This document shows, piece after piece, positions 1 through 7,879 of a DNA stretch of 44,079 bases (its first letter is position 1; the number at the start of each line of letters is the position of its first letter). The stretch covers positions 1 to 44,079 of the forward strand of contig NZ_QNFZ01000080.1 of NCBI RefSeq assembly GCF_003313395.1. Reading direction: 5' to 3'. This DNA is from Nonomuraea lactucae. GTDB taxonomy: Bacteria; Actinomycetota; Actinomycetes; Streptosporangiales; Streptosporangiaceae. Made by a program: the position numbers and the translations under genes. The notes under the pieces were generated by a model. That model was not told the DNA's origin and ran no database searches. It saw only the letters and a program-made list of their open reading frames with translations.

Positions 1-124
1 CCTCGGGACCGTCGGCCGGGGCGGCCGCCGTCGCTGCGGCCAGGGACTCGACCAACCCGGCTCCCGGCCGGCCGCGCCGGTCGGCCAGCGCGCGGAACGC
101 ATCGAAACGCTCGGCTGGGTCCAC
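1..124 (-). CDS. N-terminus of an unidentified protein, cut by the window edge
   Basis: A minus-strand reading frame starts at a GTG at 124-122 and runs off the left edge after 41 residues. A GGAAGG ribosome-binding site lies about 9 nt upstream. The visible protein begins VDPAERFDAFRALADRRGRP and then becomes Ala-rich, the codon use is typical of a high-GC actinobacterial gene. It lies about 70 nt downstream of the universal stress gene on the same strand, so the two may be cotranscribed. I do not recognise the family from this short piece. Confidence 0.5.
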   Translation of the reverse strand, partial: MDPAERFDAFRALADRRGRPGAGLVESLAAATAAAPADGPE

Positions 125-193
125 GGTCGCATACCTTCCCGCTACCGGACGGGCGTGCCTCACTCCCCCGTGCAATGCGATGAAAGAATCTGG

Positions 194-1054
194 TCAAATA
201 CCTTTTGTCGGATTACCGGCCTCGGGGACGACTGCGACGGGGCACAGCGCCGTTTCGGTCATCGTTCTGGCAACCGTGCCCAGGAGGCCGGGCGGCCGAA
301 TGTGGTCGGCGCCGACGACCAGCAGGCTGGCTCCCTCCGAAGCGGTTCGCAGGCCCTCCCGTGCCGGGGCGGTGACGGTGCGGCACTCGGCATGGACGTC
401 TGGATGCCTGCCTCGCCAGGGCGCCAGGCGCTTGTCCATCTGTTCATGTGCCTCCCCCTCCAACCGGTCGGGGTCCACTGCCCACGTCGTGCCACGCGCA
501 TGGATCGCGTGCAGGGCGGTCAGCCGTAGCCTCCGTAGCGCGGCTTCGGCGAAGGCGAACTCCACCGCTTCGTCGGGAGTGTCGGGTGTCAGCCCCAGCA
601 CGACCGGACCCGGGTGCGCCTCCGCGGGGATCGGGCCAGGCCCGCGCACGACGACCACGGGCGCCAGCGCGTTGGCCGCGACATAAGCGGCGACGGAGCC
701 GACGACGGACCGGGCCAGCGTGCCCAGCCCGCGCGAGCCCACCACGACGAGGCAAGCGTCTGCCGACAACTCCACGAGCCGCTCGCCCGCCGGGCCTTCG
801 TACAGGTCGGCGACGACATCGGTGACCGAGCTGGACGACCGGGCACAATCCGCGCCGTGGTAGAGCACGTGCTCGGCCGCCTTGCGCAGGTGCGCCTTCG
901 CCTCCTGCGAGGCCTCACCGTACGGCCAACGCCAAGCGTGGGTGACGGTCAGGGGCAAGCCTCTCAGCTCGCACTCGTCCAGCGCCCACTCCAGGGCCTG
1001 CATGGAGAAGTCAGAACCGTCGTAGCCAACGACGACCCTCTGTGATCCACCCAT
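194..1054 (-). CDS. Universal stress protein, tandem UspA domains
   Basis: This 286-residue protein has two UspA domains, roughly residues 5-145 and 155-280. Each carries the ATP-binding UspA signature: VVGYDGSDFS at the N-terminus, VVVGSRGLGTLARSVVGSVA at the end of domain 1, and a shorter SLLVVGAD near the end of domain 2. Such proteins bind ATP and act in stress tolerance and dormancy; several belong to the DosR regulon in mycobacteria. I chose the ATG at 1054 because AGGAGG lies 8 nt upstream; an in-frame start at 1126 has no such site. The first half is close in sequence to the universal stress protein at 17759-18598, so the two are paralogues. Its promoter region (1055-1405) is shared with hsp20 and holds GGGCC-type palindromes. 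Confidence 0.93.
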   Translation of the reverse strand: MGGSQRVVVGYDGSDFSMQALEWALDECELRGLPLTVTHAWRWPYGEASQEAKAHLRKAAEHVLYHGADCARSSSSVTDVVADLYEGPAGERLVELSADACLVVVGSRGLGTLARSVVGSVAAYVAANALAPVVVVRGPGPIPAEAHPGPVVLGLTPDTPDEAVEFAFAEAALRRLRLTALHAIHARGTTWAVDPDRLEGEAHEQMDKRLAPWRGRHPDVHAECRTVTAPAREGLRTASEGASLLVVGADHIRPPGLLGTVARTMTETALCPVAVVPEAGNPTKGI

Positions 1055-1220
1055 GGTCCTCACCTCCTGCCCATCCTCGGTGACTGCCCCTTCCCACCGG
1101 CAGGGCACAAAGTCCCGAGGGTTCAAGGGCTAGGGACCCGCGCGCCGGTTCGCGATCTGAAGGCCGCCTGCGAGCGTGCCCCGCTCGCACGCGTGAACGG
1201 TGGCGACGACGAGCTCGACA

Positions 1221-1234
1221 GGGCCGTACGGCTC
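1221..1234. promoter_or_regulatory. Candidate DevR/DosR box 1
   Basis: GGGCCGTACGGCTC is an imperfect 5-4-5 inverted repeat (GGGCC, N4, GGCtC). The geometry equals that of the DosR box core GGGAC-N4-GTCCC. It lies between divergent universal stress and hsp20 genes. Assignment to the DevR-like regulator at 23694-24335 is an inference. Confidence 0.45.
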
Positions 1235-1244
1235 ACCGGCACTC

Positions 1245-1258
1245 GGACCTTGGGCCCC
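1245..1258. promoter_or_regulatory. Candidate DevR/DosR box 2 (weak)
   Basis: GGACCTTGGGCCCC matches a GGGCC-N4-GGCCC palindrome with one mismatch in each half. It sits 24 bp from box 1, between the divergent universal stress and hsp20 genes. Alone it would not be convincing; its place in a cluster is the argument. Confidence 0.3.
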
Positions 1259-1300
1259 TTGTGAAGGCGGCGAACATCCGGACGGGGTGGTGCCCACAGT

Positions 1301-1314
1301 GGGCCCAAAGGCCC
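1301..1314. promoter_or_regulatory. Candidate DevR/DosR box 3 (perfect palindrome)
   Basis: GGGCCCAAAGGCCC is a perfect GGGCC-N4-GGCCC inverted repeat with an A-rich centre. It lies 92-105 nt before the hsp20 start codon, a plausible position for an activator bound at or upstream of a -35 region. The centre and arms resemble DosR-family operators reported from mycobacteria and the related sites in streptomycetes. Confidence 0.55.
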
Positions 1315-1405
1315 TGTGCCTCGATGACGTCCGCCCCTGCGCGGATCACCTGCCCAGGGGTGAGATGGAAGAGCAGGAATCGCCCGAAGACCCACGGAGG
1401 TGCAC

Positions 1406-1813
1406 ATGGGCACGCCAGTACGCCGGGAGCACGGGGGCCTGTTCCCAGAGCTGTTCGACTGGCTGGACTGGCCGGCCGTCCGCTCCCAGCAGCCGATCAG
1501 GTTCGAGGACTACATCAAGGACGGCCGTTACGTCGTGCGGGCCGAGCTGCCGGGCATCGACCCGGAGAAGGACCTGGAGATCACGGTGCGCAACGGCGTC
1601 CTCACCATCCGCGGTGAGCGCCGCGAGGAGCTCAAGGAGCAGCACCGGACGGAGTTCCGGTACGGGAGCTTCTCGCGCTCCATCACCTTGCCGCCGGGCG
1701 TGGACGAGCAGGACATCCACGCCGTCTACGACAAGGGAATCCTCGAGGTCAGCGTGAAGCTGGCCGAGGAGAAACAGGAGGGCAGACGGATCCAGGTCGA
1801 AACCCAGCGCTGA
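1406..1813 (+). CDS. Hsp20/alpha-crystallin family small heat-shock protein
   Basis: This protein of about 135 residues is an ATP-independent chaperone that holds unfolding proteins. The alpha-crystallin domain covers roughly residues 35-128. It includes the beta-strand motif AELPGIDPEKDLEITVRNGV, an R-rich segment before the conserved FRYGSFSRSITLPPGVD, and the GILEVSV motif (the G-x-L signature). The N-terminal stretch FPELFDWLDW is hydrophobic, as in oligomerising Hsp20 proteins. GGAGG ends 5 nt before the ATG at 1406; a GTG at 1400 overlaps that site and is less likely. Hsp20 (HspX) is a hallmark DosR-regulon product in mycobacteria, and the GGGCC palindromes upstream fit that kind of control. 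A strong hairpin follows the gene. Confidence 0.93.
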   Translation: MGTPVRREHGGLFPELFDWLDWPAVRSQQPIRFEDYIKDGRYVVRAELPGIDPEKDLEITVRNGVLTIRGERREELKEQHRTEFRYGSFSRSITLPPGVDEQDIHAVYDKGILEVSVKLAEEKQEGRRIQVETQR

Positions 1814-1821
1814 TCATCCTT

Positions 1822-1848
1822 CGGGCCCGCTCTGCCAGGGCGGGCCCC
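1822..1848 (+). terminator. Hairpin after hsp20
   Basis: GGGCCCGC (1823-1830) and GCGGGCCC (1840-1847) form a perfect 8-bp stem with a 9-nt loop, starting 10 nt after the hsp20 stop. There is no U-tract, as is usual in actinomycete terminators. It separates hsp20 from the next gene. Confidence 0.7.
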
Positions 1849-1864
1849 GCGCAGGCAGGCGCGG

Positions 1865-2848
1865 ATGTTGACTGAGCAGCCACAGTCGCCGCCCCGGTTC
1901 ACCGACACCGCGGGAGGCCAGGCCGTGACCGCGGTCCCGGTGTTCGCACCGGAGACGACCGCGGGTGAGGCATGGGACCGGATGGCGGGCACGCGCTACG
2001 ACAGCGCCTCCGACATCGTGGTCCGTGACCGGGACGGCTGGCTCTACGGCCTGGTGGCCATAGAGCGGCTGCTGGCCGCCGACCGCGACGCCGCCATGGC
2101 CGAGCTGGCGGACCGAGATCCGCCGATCGTGGCGCCGGGTGTGGACCAGGAGGTGGCGGCCTGGCACGCGGTCCAGCACGGCGAGAGTAGCTTGGCCGTG
2201 GTCGATCCAGCCGGACGGTTCGTGGGGGTGGTTCCCCGCCGCCGACTGCTGCGGGTACTGCTCCAGGAGCACGACGAGGACATGGCCCGGCTGGGCGGGT
2301 ACCTGCGAGGGTCGAGCCTGGCCAGGACGGCCGCGGAGGAGCCGGTGGCCAGGCGCTTCGCTCATCGCATCCCCTGGCTGCTGCTGGGCCTGGCCGGGGC
2401 GATGGCCTCCACGGGCATCCTGGCCACCTTCGAGGAACGGCTTTCCGCGAACGTCGTCCTGGCGTTCTTCCTTCCCGGCGTGGTCTACCTGGCCGACGCC
2501 GTCGGCACGCAGACCGAGGCGGTCGTGGTGCGCGGCCTGTCGGTGGGCGCGTCGATCCGGCGGCTCGCCCGCGGCGAGGCCGTCACGGGGCTGATCATCG
2601 GTACGGTCATGGCCGCCGCCTTCCTGCCGTTCGCGCTGCTTTACGGCGATGCGCGGGTGGCGCTGACGGCGGCCGTCTCCCTGTTCGCGGCCTGCTCGGT
2701 GGCCTCGGTGCTGGCCATGGGACTGCCATGGCTGCTCAGTCGCCTCGGCCGCGATCCCGCGTTCGGATCGGGGCCGCTGGCGACGGTGGTACAGGACCTG
2801 CTGTCCATCACTGTCTACGTAGCCACAGCGTTGATCATCATCGGGTGA
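1865..2848 (+). CDS. CBS-domain protein with MgtE-type membrane domain
   Basis: This 327-residue protein joins a CBS pair (about residues 20-140) to an MgtE-type integral membrane domain (about residues 165-327). The membrane part has about five hydrophobic segments. The conserved MgtE region is visible as RIPWLLLGLAGAM, FLPGVVYLADAVGTQTEAVV and the final segment LLSITVYVATALIIIG. MgtE proteins are Mg2+ channels gated by their cytosolic CBS/N domains. The N-terminal superhelical MgtE_N domain of full-length MgtE is missing, and the protein is shorter than the usual 450 residues, so ion and gating are uncertain. The ATG at 1865 follows hsp20 after a terminator and has only a weak ribosome-binding site (GGCGCGG). 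Confidence 0.85.
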   Translation: MLTEQPQSPPRFTDTAGGQAVTAVPVFAPETTAGEAWDRMAGTRYDSASDIVVRDRDGWLYGLVAIERLLAADRDAAMAELADRDPPIVAPGVDQEVAAWHAVQHGESSLAVVDPAGRFVGVVPRRRLLRVLLQEHDEDMARLGGYLRGSSLARTAAEEPVARRFAHRIPWLLLGLAGAMASTGILATFEERLSANVVLAFFLPGVVYLADAVGTQTEAVVVRGLSVGASIRRLARGEAVTGLIIGTVMAAAFLPFALLYGDARVALTAAVSLFAACSVASVLAMGLPWLLSRLGRDPAFGSGPLATVVQDLLSITVYVATALIIIG

Positions 2849-3100
2849 CCGGGGACGCCTGGACGGCCGGCTGCACGGCGCCTTCGGCGGGATGCTGCTG
2901 GCTCTCAGCAGAGCAGGTGATCAACACCTGGCCACAGGACCGGCTCAGGGACTTCCTGAGGAAAGGACGGCAGGCGTGATCCAACATCGAGACCAAGTTC
3001 GGGGCCGTAGCGAGCGGTGGCCTAATCCGCTCCGGAACGGCGATACCCATGACAGGGTTCCGGCGCGACGTGGATCGAGGGAGCGTGTGAGGTGACGACT

Positions 3101-3985
3101 ATGACAGAGCCGATCGTCGTCGGGTTCGACGGATCGGAGTCCTCGCTGCGGGCCGTGGGGTGGGCCGGGCGGGAGGCGGGGATCCGTGACGCCCCTCTCC
3201 ACATCGTCCATGCCGCGCCGAGCTGGTCGATCGACACTCTTCTCGTCCCCGAGCCGCCCGGGTGGGAGGTCGAGGGCGAGGCCGCCGCCCGGCAGCGGCT
3301 GAAGGAAGCAGAGATCCACGCCCGGGTTGGCAGGCCGCGGTTGGAGGTCAGCACGCGGATCGTCGCCGGGCCGGCGGGGGACGTGCTCGTCCAGGAGGGC
3401 GAGGGGGCGCAACTGCTCGTGGTCGGCAGCCGCGGGCGCGGCGGGTTCGCCGAGCTGCTGCTCGGCTCGGTGAGCCGGCACGTCGCCACGCGGGCGCCGT
3501 GCCCGGTGGGCGTGGTGAGGCAGCCGCCGGCCGACGAGCGCGGAGCCGTCGTCGTGGGTGTCACGGGGCGATCCGGCCAGGAGGCCCTGCTGGACTTCGC
3601 CTTCCGGGAGGCGGCGCTGCGGCGTGCCGTTCTGCGCGCCGTACACGCCTGGACGCACCCCGGCACGGTCACGCCCTGGTCCGTCGATCCCGCCGTCTAC
3701 GACATCGAGACCGTGGGGCAGGAGGAGGCGCTGCTGCTGGCGCAGGTCCTCGCTGGGTGGCGGGGGAGGTTCCCGGACGTCGAGGTCGTCCAGCAGGTGG
3801 TGCACGAGCACCCGGCCAAGGCGTTGACCGACGCCTCGGCGGAGGCCGACGTCGTGGTCGTGGGGGCCTCGCACGGCGCGTCGCAGGCACTGCTCGGCCT
3901 GGGCGGCACCGCTCACGCCGTGCTGCACCACGCGCGGGCACCCGTCATCGTGGTCCGTGGCCGACCAGCAGGCATGAGGCCCTGA
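3101..3985 (+). CDS. Universal stress protein, tandem UspA domains
   Basis: This two-domain UspA protein of about 294 residues begins MTEPIVVGFDGSESSLRAVG. Domain 1 ends with LLVVGSRGRGGFAELLLGSV, which has the G-2x-G-9x-G(S/T) ATP-binding pattern. Domain 2 ends with VVVVGASHGASQALLGLGG, followed by a CPV-like strand APVIVVRGRP. The ATG at 3101 is preceded by GAGG at good spacing; an in-frame GTG at 3092 overlaps that site. It belongs to the mycobacterial Rv2005c/Rv2623 type. It differs enough from the paralogues at 194-1054 and 17759-18598 to be an old duplicate. The 250 nt upstream contain only half-sites of the GGGAC type and no good palindrome. Confidence 0.92.
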   Translation: MTEPIVVGFDGSESSLRAVGWAGREAGIRDAPLHIVHAAPSWSIDTLLVPEPPGWEVEGEAAARQRLKEAEIHARVGRPRLEVSTRIVAGPAGDVLVQEGEGAQLLVVGSRGRGGFAELLLGSVSRHVATRAPCPVGVVRQPPADERGAVVVGVTGRSGQEALLDFAFREAALRRAVLRAVHAWTHPGTVTPWSVDPAVYDIETVGQEEALLLAQVLAGWRGRFPDVEVVQQVVHEHPAKALTDASAEADVVVVGASHGASQALLGLGGTAHAVLHHARAPVIVVRGRPAGMRP

Positions 3986-3996
3986 AGGGGAGATCC

Positions 3997-4122
3997 ATGA
4001 GACCGTGGGCGGAGATCAAGGAGACGCACGCCGCCGTCGTGGTCTTTCTCGGTGATCACACGTCACCGGGCTGCGCCGCGCGCTGTCGCCCGGCGCCGGT
4101 GCGAGGTGGGGGCCGATCCTGA
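3997..4122 (+). pseudogene. N-terminal stub of an APH/AAA-ATPase fusion (Rv2004c-like)
   Basis: GGGGAG precedes an ATG at 3997, 11 nt after the universal stress gene. The first about 20 residues (MRPWAEIKETHAAVVVFLGD) match the start of actinobacterial proteins that join an aminoglycoside-phosphotransferase-like domain to an AAA kinase domain. In that family the next residues should form the ATP-binding lysine motif (YKLKKP). Here the homology stops near 4058 and the frame runs into foreign sequence and a stop at 4122. The matching AAA half lies inverted at about 18.9-19.5 kb. The spacing to the stress gene suggests an original stress-gene operon. Confidence 0.6.
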
Positions 4123-4492
4123 TGGCGACCTGCGGCGCGTCCCTCGTCGCGGCGGGTGTGATCCCCACCGACCCTGCCCTGGGATACCCCCTGGCCAGCC
4201 CGAGGTGTTCACCGTGGTGGTCCGGGTGCATGGGTTGATCGGGCTGGCGCTGTTCGCCTGCCTGAGCGCGGCCGCCTTCGTCTTGGCCCGGCGCGTGGGC
4301 CAGAGCAGCCGTGCCTGGGCGCGCTACTCGCGCATCTCCGGTCCGTTGGTGATCGTCTTCGCCGTCGCTGCGGGCCTGGCCTACCGGCTGGAGGTGGCCG
4401 GCGTGCTGCGCCCGGCCCCTGCCGGGTTGCTGGAGCATGGGGCGCTGCTGGTCGCCTTCTGCTGGATCATCGCTGACGGCCAACGGGCGTGA
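4062..4492 (+). pseudogene. DUF998 membrane protein remnant, 5'-truncated and frameshifted
   Basis: From 4062 one frame reads VTGLRRALSPGAGARWGPIL and then MATCGASLVAAGVIPTDPAL, typical of DUF998 multipass membrane proteins (arginine-rich loop, then a helix ending in TDPALGYP). Near 4196-4206 the homology jumps to another frame, which continues FTVVVRVHGLIGLALFACLS and further helices to a stop at 4492. The N-terminal helices are absent, and the fragment is spliced directly onto the APH/AAA stub at about 4058-4062. It is therefore a truncated gene with at least one internal frameshift. Confidence 0.7.
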
Positions 4493-4506
4493 GCGGTGGG
4501 TGCGAG

Positions 4507-5050
4507 TCAGCGGGTGTGATCGGCACGGTTCCACCACTGGGCGGTTGTGACGGCACCGGCCACACCGGTGAAAGTCACCAGCAGCACGCCCACCAGTCCG
4601 GGCGGGTCTTGGCCAGCGCCGGCGATGCCGGCATACAGGCCGGGTACCGACCACGGGAAGAGCGCGCCGTAGCCGAGGGCGGCGATCACCTGGGCGCAGA
4701 AGATGAGACCGAACAGGACGCCGACGGCGGCCAGGTAGCCGCGGCCAGCAGACGGCCCAGACCGGAGAAGGCGACCGTGGCCGACCAGCCGGGCAGGCCG
4801 AGTACGACGCCGATGAGCAGGCCCAGCCAGGGCCAGCAGCAGCGCCCAGCAGGCGGCGACGGCGAACTTCGCGGCCACCACCGCGGTGCGGGTGGTGGGC
4901 ACGGCGAGCAGGTCGGTGGCGGGCCGGGTCGGCGAGGATGAACATGAACATGCCGCACACCAGCGCGGCGATGGTGAACGCCAGCGCGGTGGCCCAGGGC
5001 AGGCGGCTGCGAGCGACCTTGAGCAGTTCGGCCCACAGTGCCTCACGCAT
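4507..5050 (-). pseudogene. ABC-2 type permease, frameshifted
   Basis: A GGAGGGG ribosome-binding site precedes an ATG at 5050. The frame reads MREALWAELLKVARSRLPWA and then a hydrophobic helix, as in ABC-2 permeases. Homology then passes through three frames: after FILADPAR it moves to a frame reading TTRTAVVAAKFAVAACWALL, then to one with GVVLGLPGWSATVAFSGLG, and returns to the second for GVLFGLIFCAQVIAALGYGA and the end at 4507. At least three single-base changes are needed, so it cannot make a full permease. It overlaps the ATPase gene upstream by 8 nt, so the pair was once an operon. Confidence 0.75.
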
Positions 5051-5745
5051 CCCGGCTCCCCTCCTCTGCGAGCTGCCCGGCCAATCCTGCCTGCCGGGGC
5101 CGCTCGCCCTGGATCTGGAGGGTGGGTGGGAGCTGGCCGATCGTGCGCAGGAAGTAGGTCTCCAGGTCTTCCTCCTCGAGGTGCAGCCCGCAGGGCGGCG
5201 CGCCGCCGTGCACCAGCACGGTGGCGACCTGATCCGGCCGTGCCAGGGCGCGTTCCTCCGACAGCAGCAGCCCACCCTCAGCGGCACTGGAGCCGCCGGG
5301 ATCATCGGCGGGCGTTGCGGGTTCGGGGTGGTAGCCGTGCGCGCGCAGCACCGCCGCCGCGGCGTCATCGTCGCGGGTGGTCAGGCGCAGATGGCGGCGT
5401 CGGTGGCCTTCCAGCTGCGCGGCGTCGTGTTCGCCGATGAGGCGGCCGTGGTGCAGGATGCCGATGCGGGTGGCCAGGCGGGCGACTTCGGCCAGCAGGT
5501 GGCTGGACAGGAACACGGTGGTGCCGTGCTGGTGGGCCAGGTCGGCGAGCAGGGTGCGGATCTCGGCGACGCCGGCGGGGTCCAGGCCGTTGACGGGCTC
5601 GTCCAGGATGAGCAGGCCGGGGGCGTGCAGCAGCGCCTTGGCCAGGGCCAGGCGCTGCAGGTTGCCTTGTGACAGGGCGCGGGCGCGGCGGGTGGCGTAC
5701 GGGTCAGGGCCAGGCGTTCCATGATGTCATCGACCCTGCTCACCC
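5043..5745 (-). pseudogene. ABC transporter ATP-binding protein, 5'-truncated
   Basis: The long open stretch encodes the C-terminal part of an export-type ABC ATPase. It shows the signature motif RALSQGNLQRLALAKALL, Walker B LLILDEPVNGLDP, the H-loop region GTTVFLSSHLLAEVARLATR, and an accessory C-terminal domain ending in EEDLETYFLRTIGQL. Walker A is absent. A short piece (VDDIMERLALT) is in another frame near 5700, and beyond about 5745 the sequence becomes an IS5-family transposase. The gene was probably cut by that insertion and later decayed. Confidence 0.78.
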
Positions 5746-5769
5746 CCCTGTCGGCGCCGCTGCTGGTGC

Positions 5770-5909
5770 CCGCTACGGACTGCCGGTACGAACCGCCACA
5801 TCACCGCGTTGAATTGCTGCCGCAAATCCGGAATCGGGCCGCGCTCGCCCAACGGCAGGTAAGGCTCAACCAAGGACCATTCCTCATCGTTGAGGTCTCC
5901 ACGCGCCAT
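5770..5909 (-). mobile_element. IS5-family transposase remnant (N-terminus)
   Basis: The minus-strand frame from ATG 5909 reads MARGDLNDEEWSLVEPYLPL and continues through RQQFNAVMWRF, the N-terminal DUF4096-type helix-turn-helix region of IS5-family transposases. After WRF one base is missing, and in the restored frame RTGSP is followed by TAG where the family has Trp. The catalytic DDE domain is gone. It abuts the truncated ABC ATPase at about 5745. Confidence 0.75.
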
Positions 5910-5964
5910 GGCGATGGCCTACCAGGATCGCAGGCCAAGCACAGGTGAATCCTGCTGATCTCAA

Positions 5965-6075
5965 CTCCGTACAGGCCCTAATCGCACAGCGCCTGGATCG
6001 CCTCCTGGAACGAGCACCCCAAGCCCTTCGTCTGGACGAAGACCCCTGAAGAGATCCTCGACGCTCTCGTACTGT
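5965..6075 (+). mobile_element. IS630-family transposase remnant (C-terminus)
   Basis: The plus frame through 5997-6072 reads IASWNEHPKPFVWTKTPEEI, which is the conserved C-terminal block of IS630 transposases (WN-P-PFVW-KT). The sequence just upstream resembles the preceding conserved piece in a shifted frame. No other part of the element is seen. Confidence 0.7.
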
Positions 6076-6187
6076 CGACGTATTTCCGACTCAGGACACA
6101 GAACCCCGACTTGAAGCGGGTGGGCGCCGCTGGCCTTGCTGCACGCGGACCTCATCGCGGCCATGTCCGCGTCGGCCATCATGCCGA

Positions 6188-7687
6188 TCATTGCGTGGTG
6201 GCGCGCGGCGTGCCCGCCGCCGGCGGGACCTTGCGAGGCCGCAGCCGGATGCGGAGGTTCTTCGGGGACATGGTGAAGTCCATGCGCTCACCGACCGGAC
6301 CGGCTGCCGTGTCGGACTCCAGGTCGAAGTTGCGGCAGACCATGGAGGTGAGGAGGGTCGCCTCGAGCATGGCGAGGTTTCGCCCAGGGCAGAAGCGCGG
6401 ACCGGCGCCGAACGGCAGGAACGGCTGAGTGTCCGGCCCCGCCGCGGTCTTGTCGTCGAGCCACCGCTCCGGCCGGAACGCCTGCGGGTCGGGGAACCTG
6501 CGGGTGTCGCGGTCGGCTCCGTAGACCAACAGCGCGATGATCGGCGTCCCGCGCCCGACCTGCAGATCCCTCGCGGTACCGGAGATCACCACATCCTGCA
6601 GCGACTGCAGGAACAGGAACGGGGCGACCGGGCGCAGCCGGGTCGCCTCGTTCACCACGGCTTCGGCGTACCTCAGGCGCCCGACCGTGGCTGGGTCGGG
6701 GGCGAACTCGTCGTCGCCGAGCACCTCGTCGGCCTCGACCCGGACCCGGTGCTGCACCTCGGGATGCTCGGCGAGATAGTGCACCGCCCAGGCGGCGGTC
6801 GACGAGGTGGTGTCCTCGCCGGCGAGCAGCATCGTGAGGACGTTGCCGAGCAGCTCGCGTTGGGTGAACGCCTCCTCGCCCTCGATCGGCGCCACCAGCG
6901 CCTCGAGGAAGTTGGTGGGCGGGGCGCCGGTCGCCATCCGCCGCTTGGCGTCGGCGAAGCGGTCATGCACGAGGTCGCCGATCTCCCGGACCGTGGCGTC
7001 CAGCCGCCGGTCGCGGGGAAGCCGCAGGACCCGCCAGTACGGCACCGGCGCGGTTATGCGGCGGGCGATTTCGGGAAAGATCAGCGATATCCGGCTGTGC
7101 AGACCGTCGCCGCGCTGCTCCACCGCGTTCAGGTCGTGCCCCATCGCCAGGCCGACGGTCACGTCCAGGGTGTACCGCTTGAGGTCCCGCAGCGGCGCAA
7201 CCCGCTCGCCCGCGACCGCTGCGGCCAGCCAAAGGCGCTTCAGCCGCTCGGTCGCCCGGGCGATCGTGGTGAAGTACTCCCGTAGGTACGCGGCGTTGAG
7301 GCTCTGGATCGCCATCCGGCGCAGGCGGCGCCATCTCGGGCCCTCGGCGCTGAACACGCCGTGGCCTCCGAGCTCGTCCAGGATATTGGCCATCCGGCTA
7401 TCTCGGCGGAAGCCGTCCGGCCGCTCACGCAGGATCGTATTGATCACCTTCGCGTCGGCCGTCGCTATCGCCTGCCCGGTGGCGAGCTTCACCCGGAACG
7501 TCGGCCCGTACCGGTCGCACCAGGCGTGCAGGACCCGATGCGGTACCCCGCCGCGAACGAACTCGGGCAGGTTGCCCAACAGCGGCACGCCGGGTGGGCC
7601 CGGCAGGTCGCGGATGGTCAGCGCGCGCGTGGTCGCGGGGCTCGTCGGTGCTGCGTTGGCAGCCGGCCCCTGTGTAGGTTTGCCCAT
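6188..7687 (-). CDS. Cytochrome P450
   Basis: This 499-residue haem monooxygenase has all core P450 motifs. They are a proline-rich start (LPGPPGVPLLGNLPEF), the I-helix oxygen-binding motif LLAGEDTTSS, K-helix ExxR (NEATR), FRPERW, and the haem ligand loop FLPFGAGPRFCPGRNLAMLE with the axial Cys. Length and the N-terminal leader resemble the longer P450s of the CYP4/CYP102-like branch rather than the 400-residue bacterial type. No ferredoxin or reductase gene is adjacent, so its electron donor lies elsewhere. I chose the ATG at 7687; its ribosome-binding site is poor, and in-frame codons run further upstream. It lies between an IS630 remnant and a broken dehydrogenase, which suggests lateral transfer. 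The substrate cannot be told from sequence. Confidence 0.9.
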   Translation of the reverse strand: MGKPTQGPAANAAPTSPATTRALTIRDLPGPPGVPLLGNLPEFVRGGVPHRVLHAWCDRYGPTFRVKLATGQAIATADAKVINTILRERPDGFRRDSRMANILDELGGHGVFSAEGPRWRRLRRMAIQSLNAAYLREYFTTIARATERLKRLWLAAAVAGERVAPLRDLKRYTLDVTVGLAMGHDLNAVEQRGDGLHSRISLIFPEIARRITAPVPYWRVLRLPRDRRLDATVREIGDLVHDRFADAKRRMATGAPPTNFLEALVAPIEGEEAFTQRELLGNVLTMLLAGEDTTSSTAAWAVHYLAEHPEVQHRVRVEADEVLGDDEFAPDPATVGRLRYAEAVVNEATRLRPVAPFLFLQSLQDVVISGTARDLQVGRGTPIIALLVYGADRDTRRFPDPQAFRPERWLDDKTAAGPDTQPFLPFGAGPRFCPGRNLAMLEATLLTSMVCRNFDLESDTAAGPVGERMDFTMSPKNLRIRLRPRKVPPAAGTPRATTQ

Positions 7688-7879
7688 GCTTTCAGCATGT
7701 CCGGCTTGACTAGTCACCCCACAGGCCATCCGCTGCTCAAAGCGGCGTCCACCCTGGCCGGCCCACGCCCGAGGGTGGAACAGATCACTCGACGTGCCCA
7801 TTGGATCCGGGCTACCGGCGGTCCATTGAACAGTGGACCGCCATCGCCTCAGCCAGCGCTTGGAAGTCAGGCTGGTCCC

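Noticed and set aside
1823..1847. GGGCCCGC/GCGGGCCC considered as a DevR box for the CBS-MgtE gene
   Set aside because: The 9-nt spacer and 8-bp arms right after a stop codon fit a terminator and not the 4-nt spacer of the operator.
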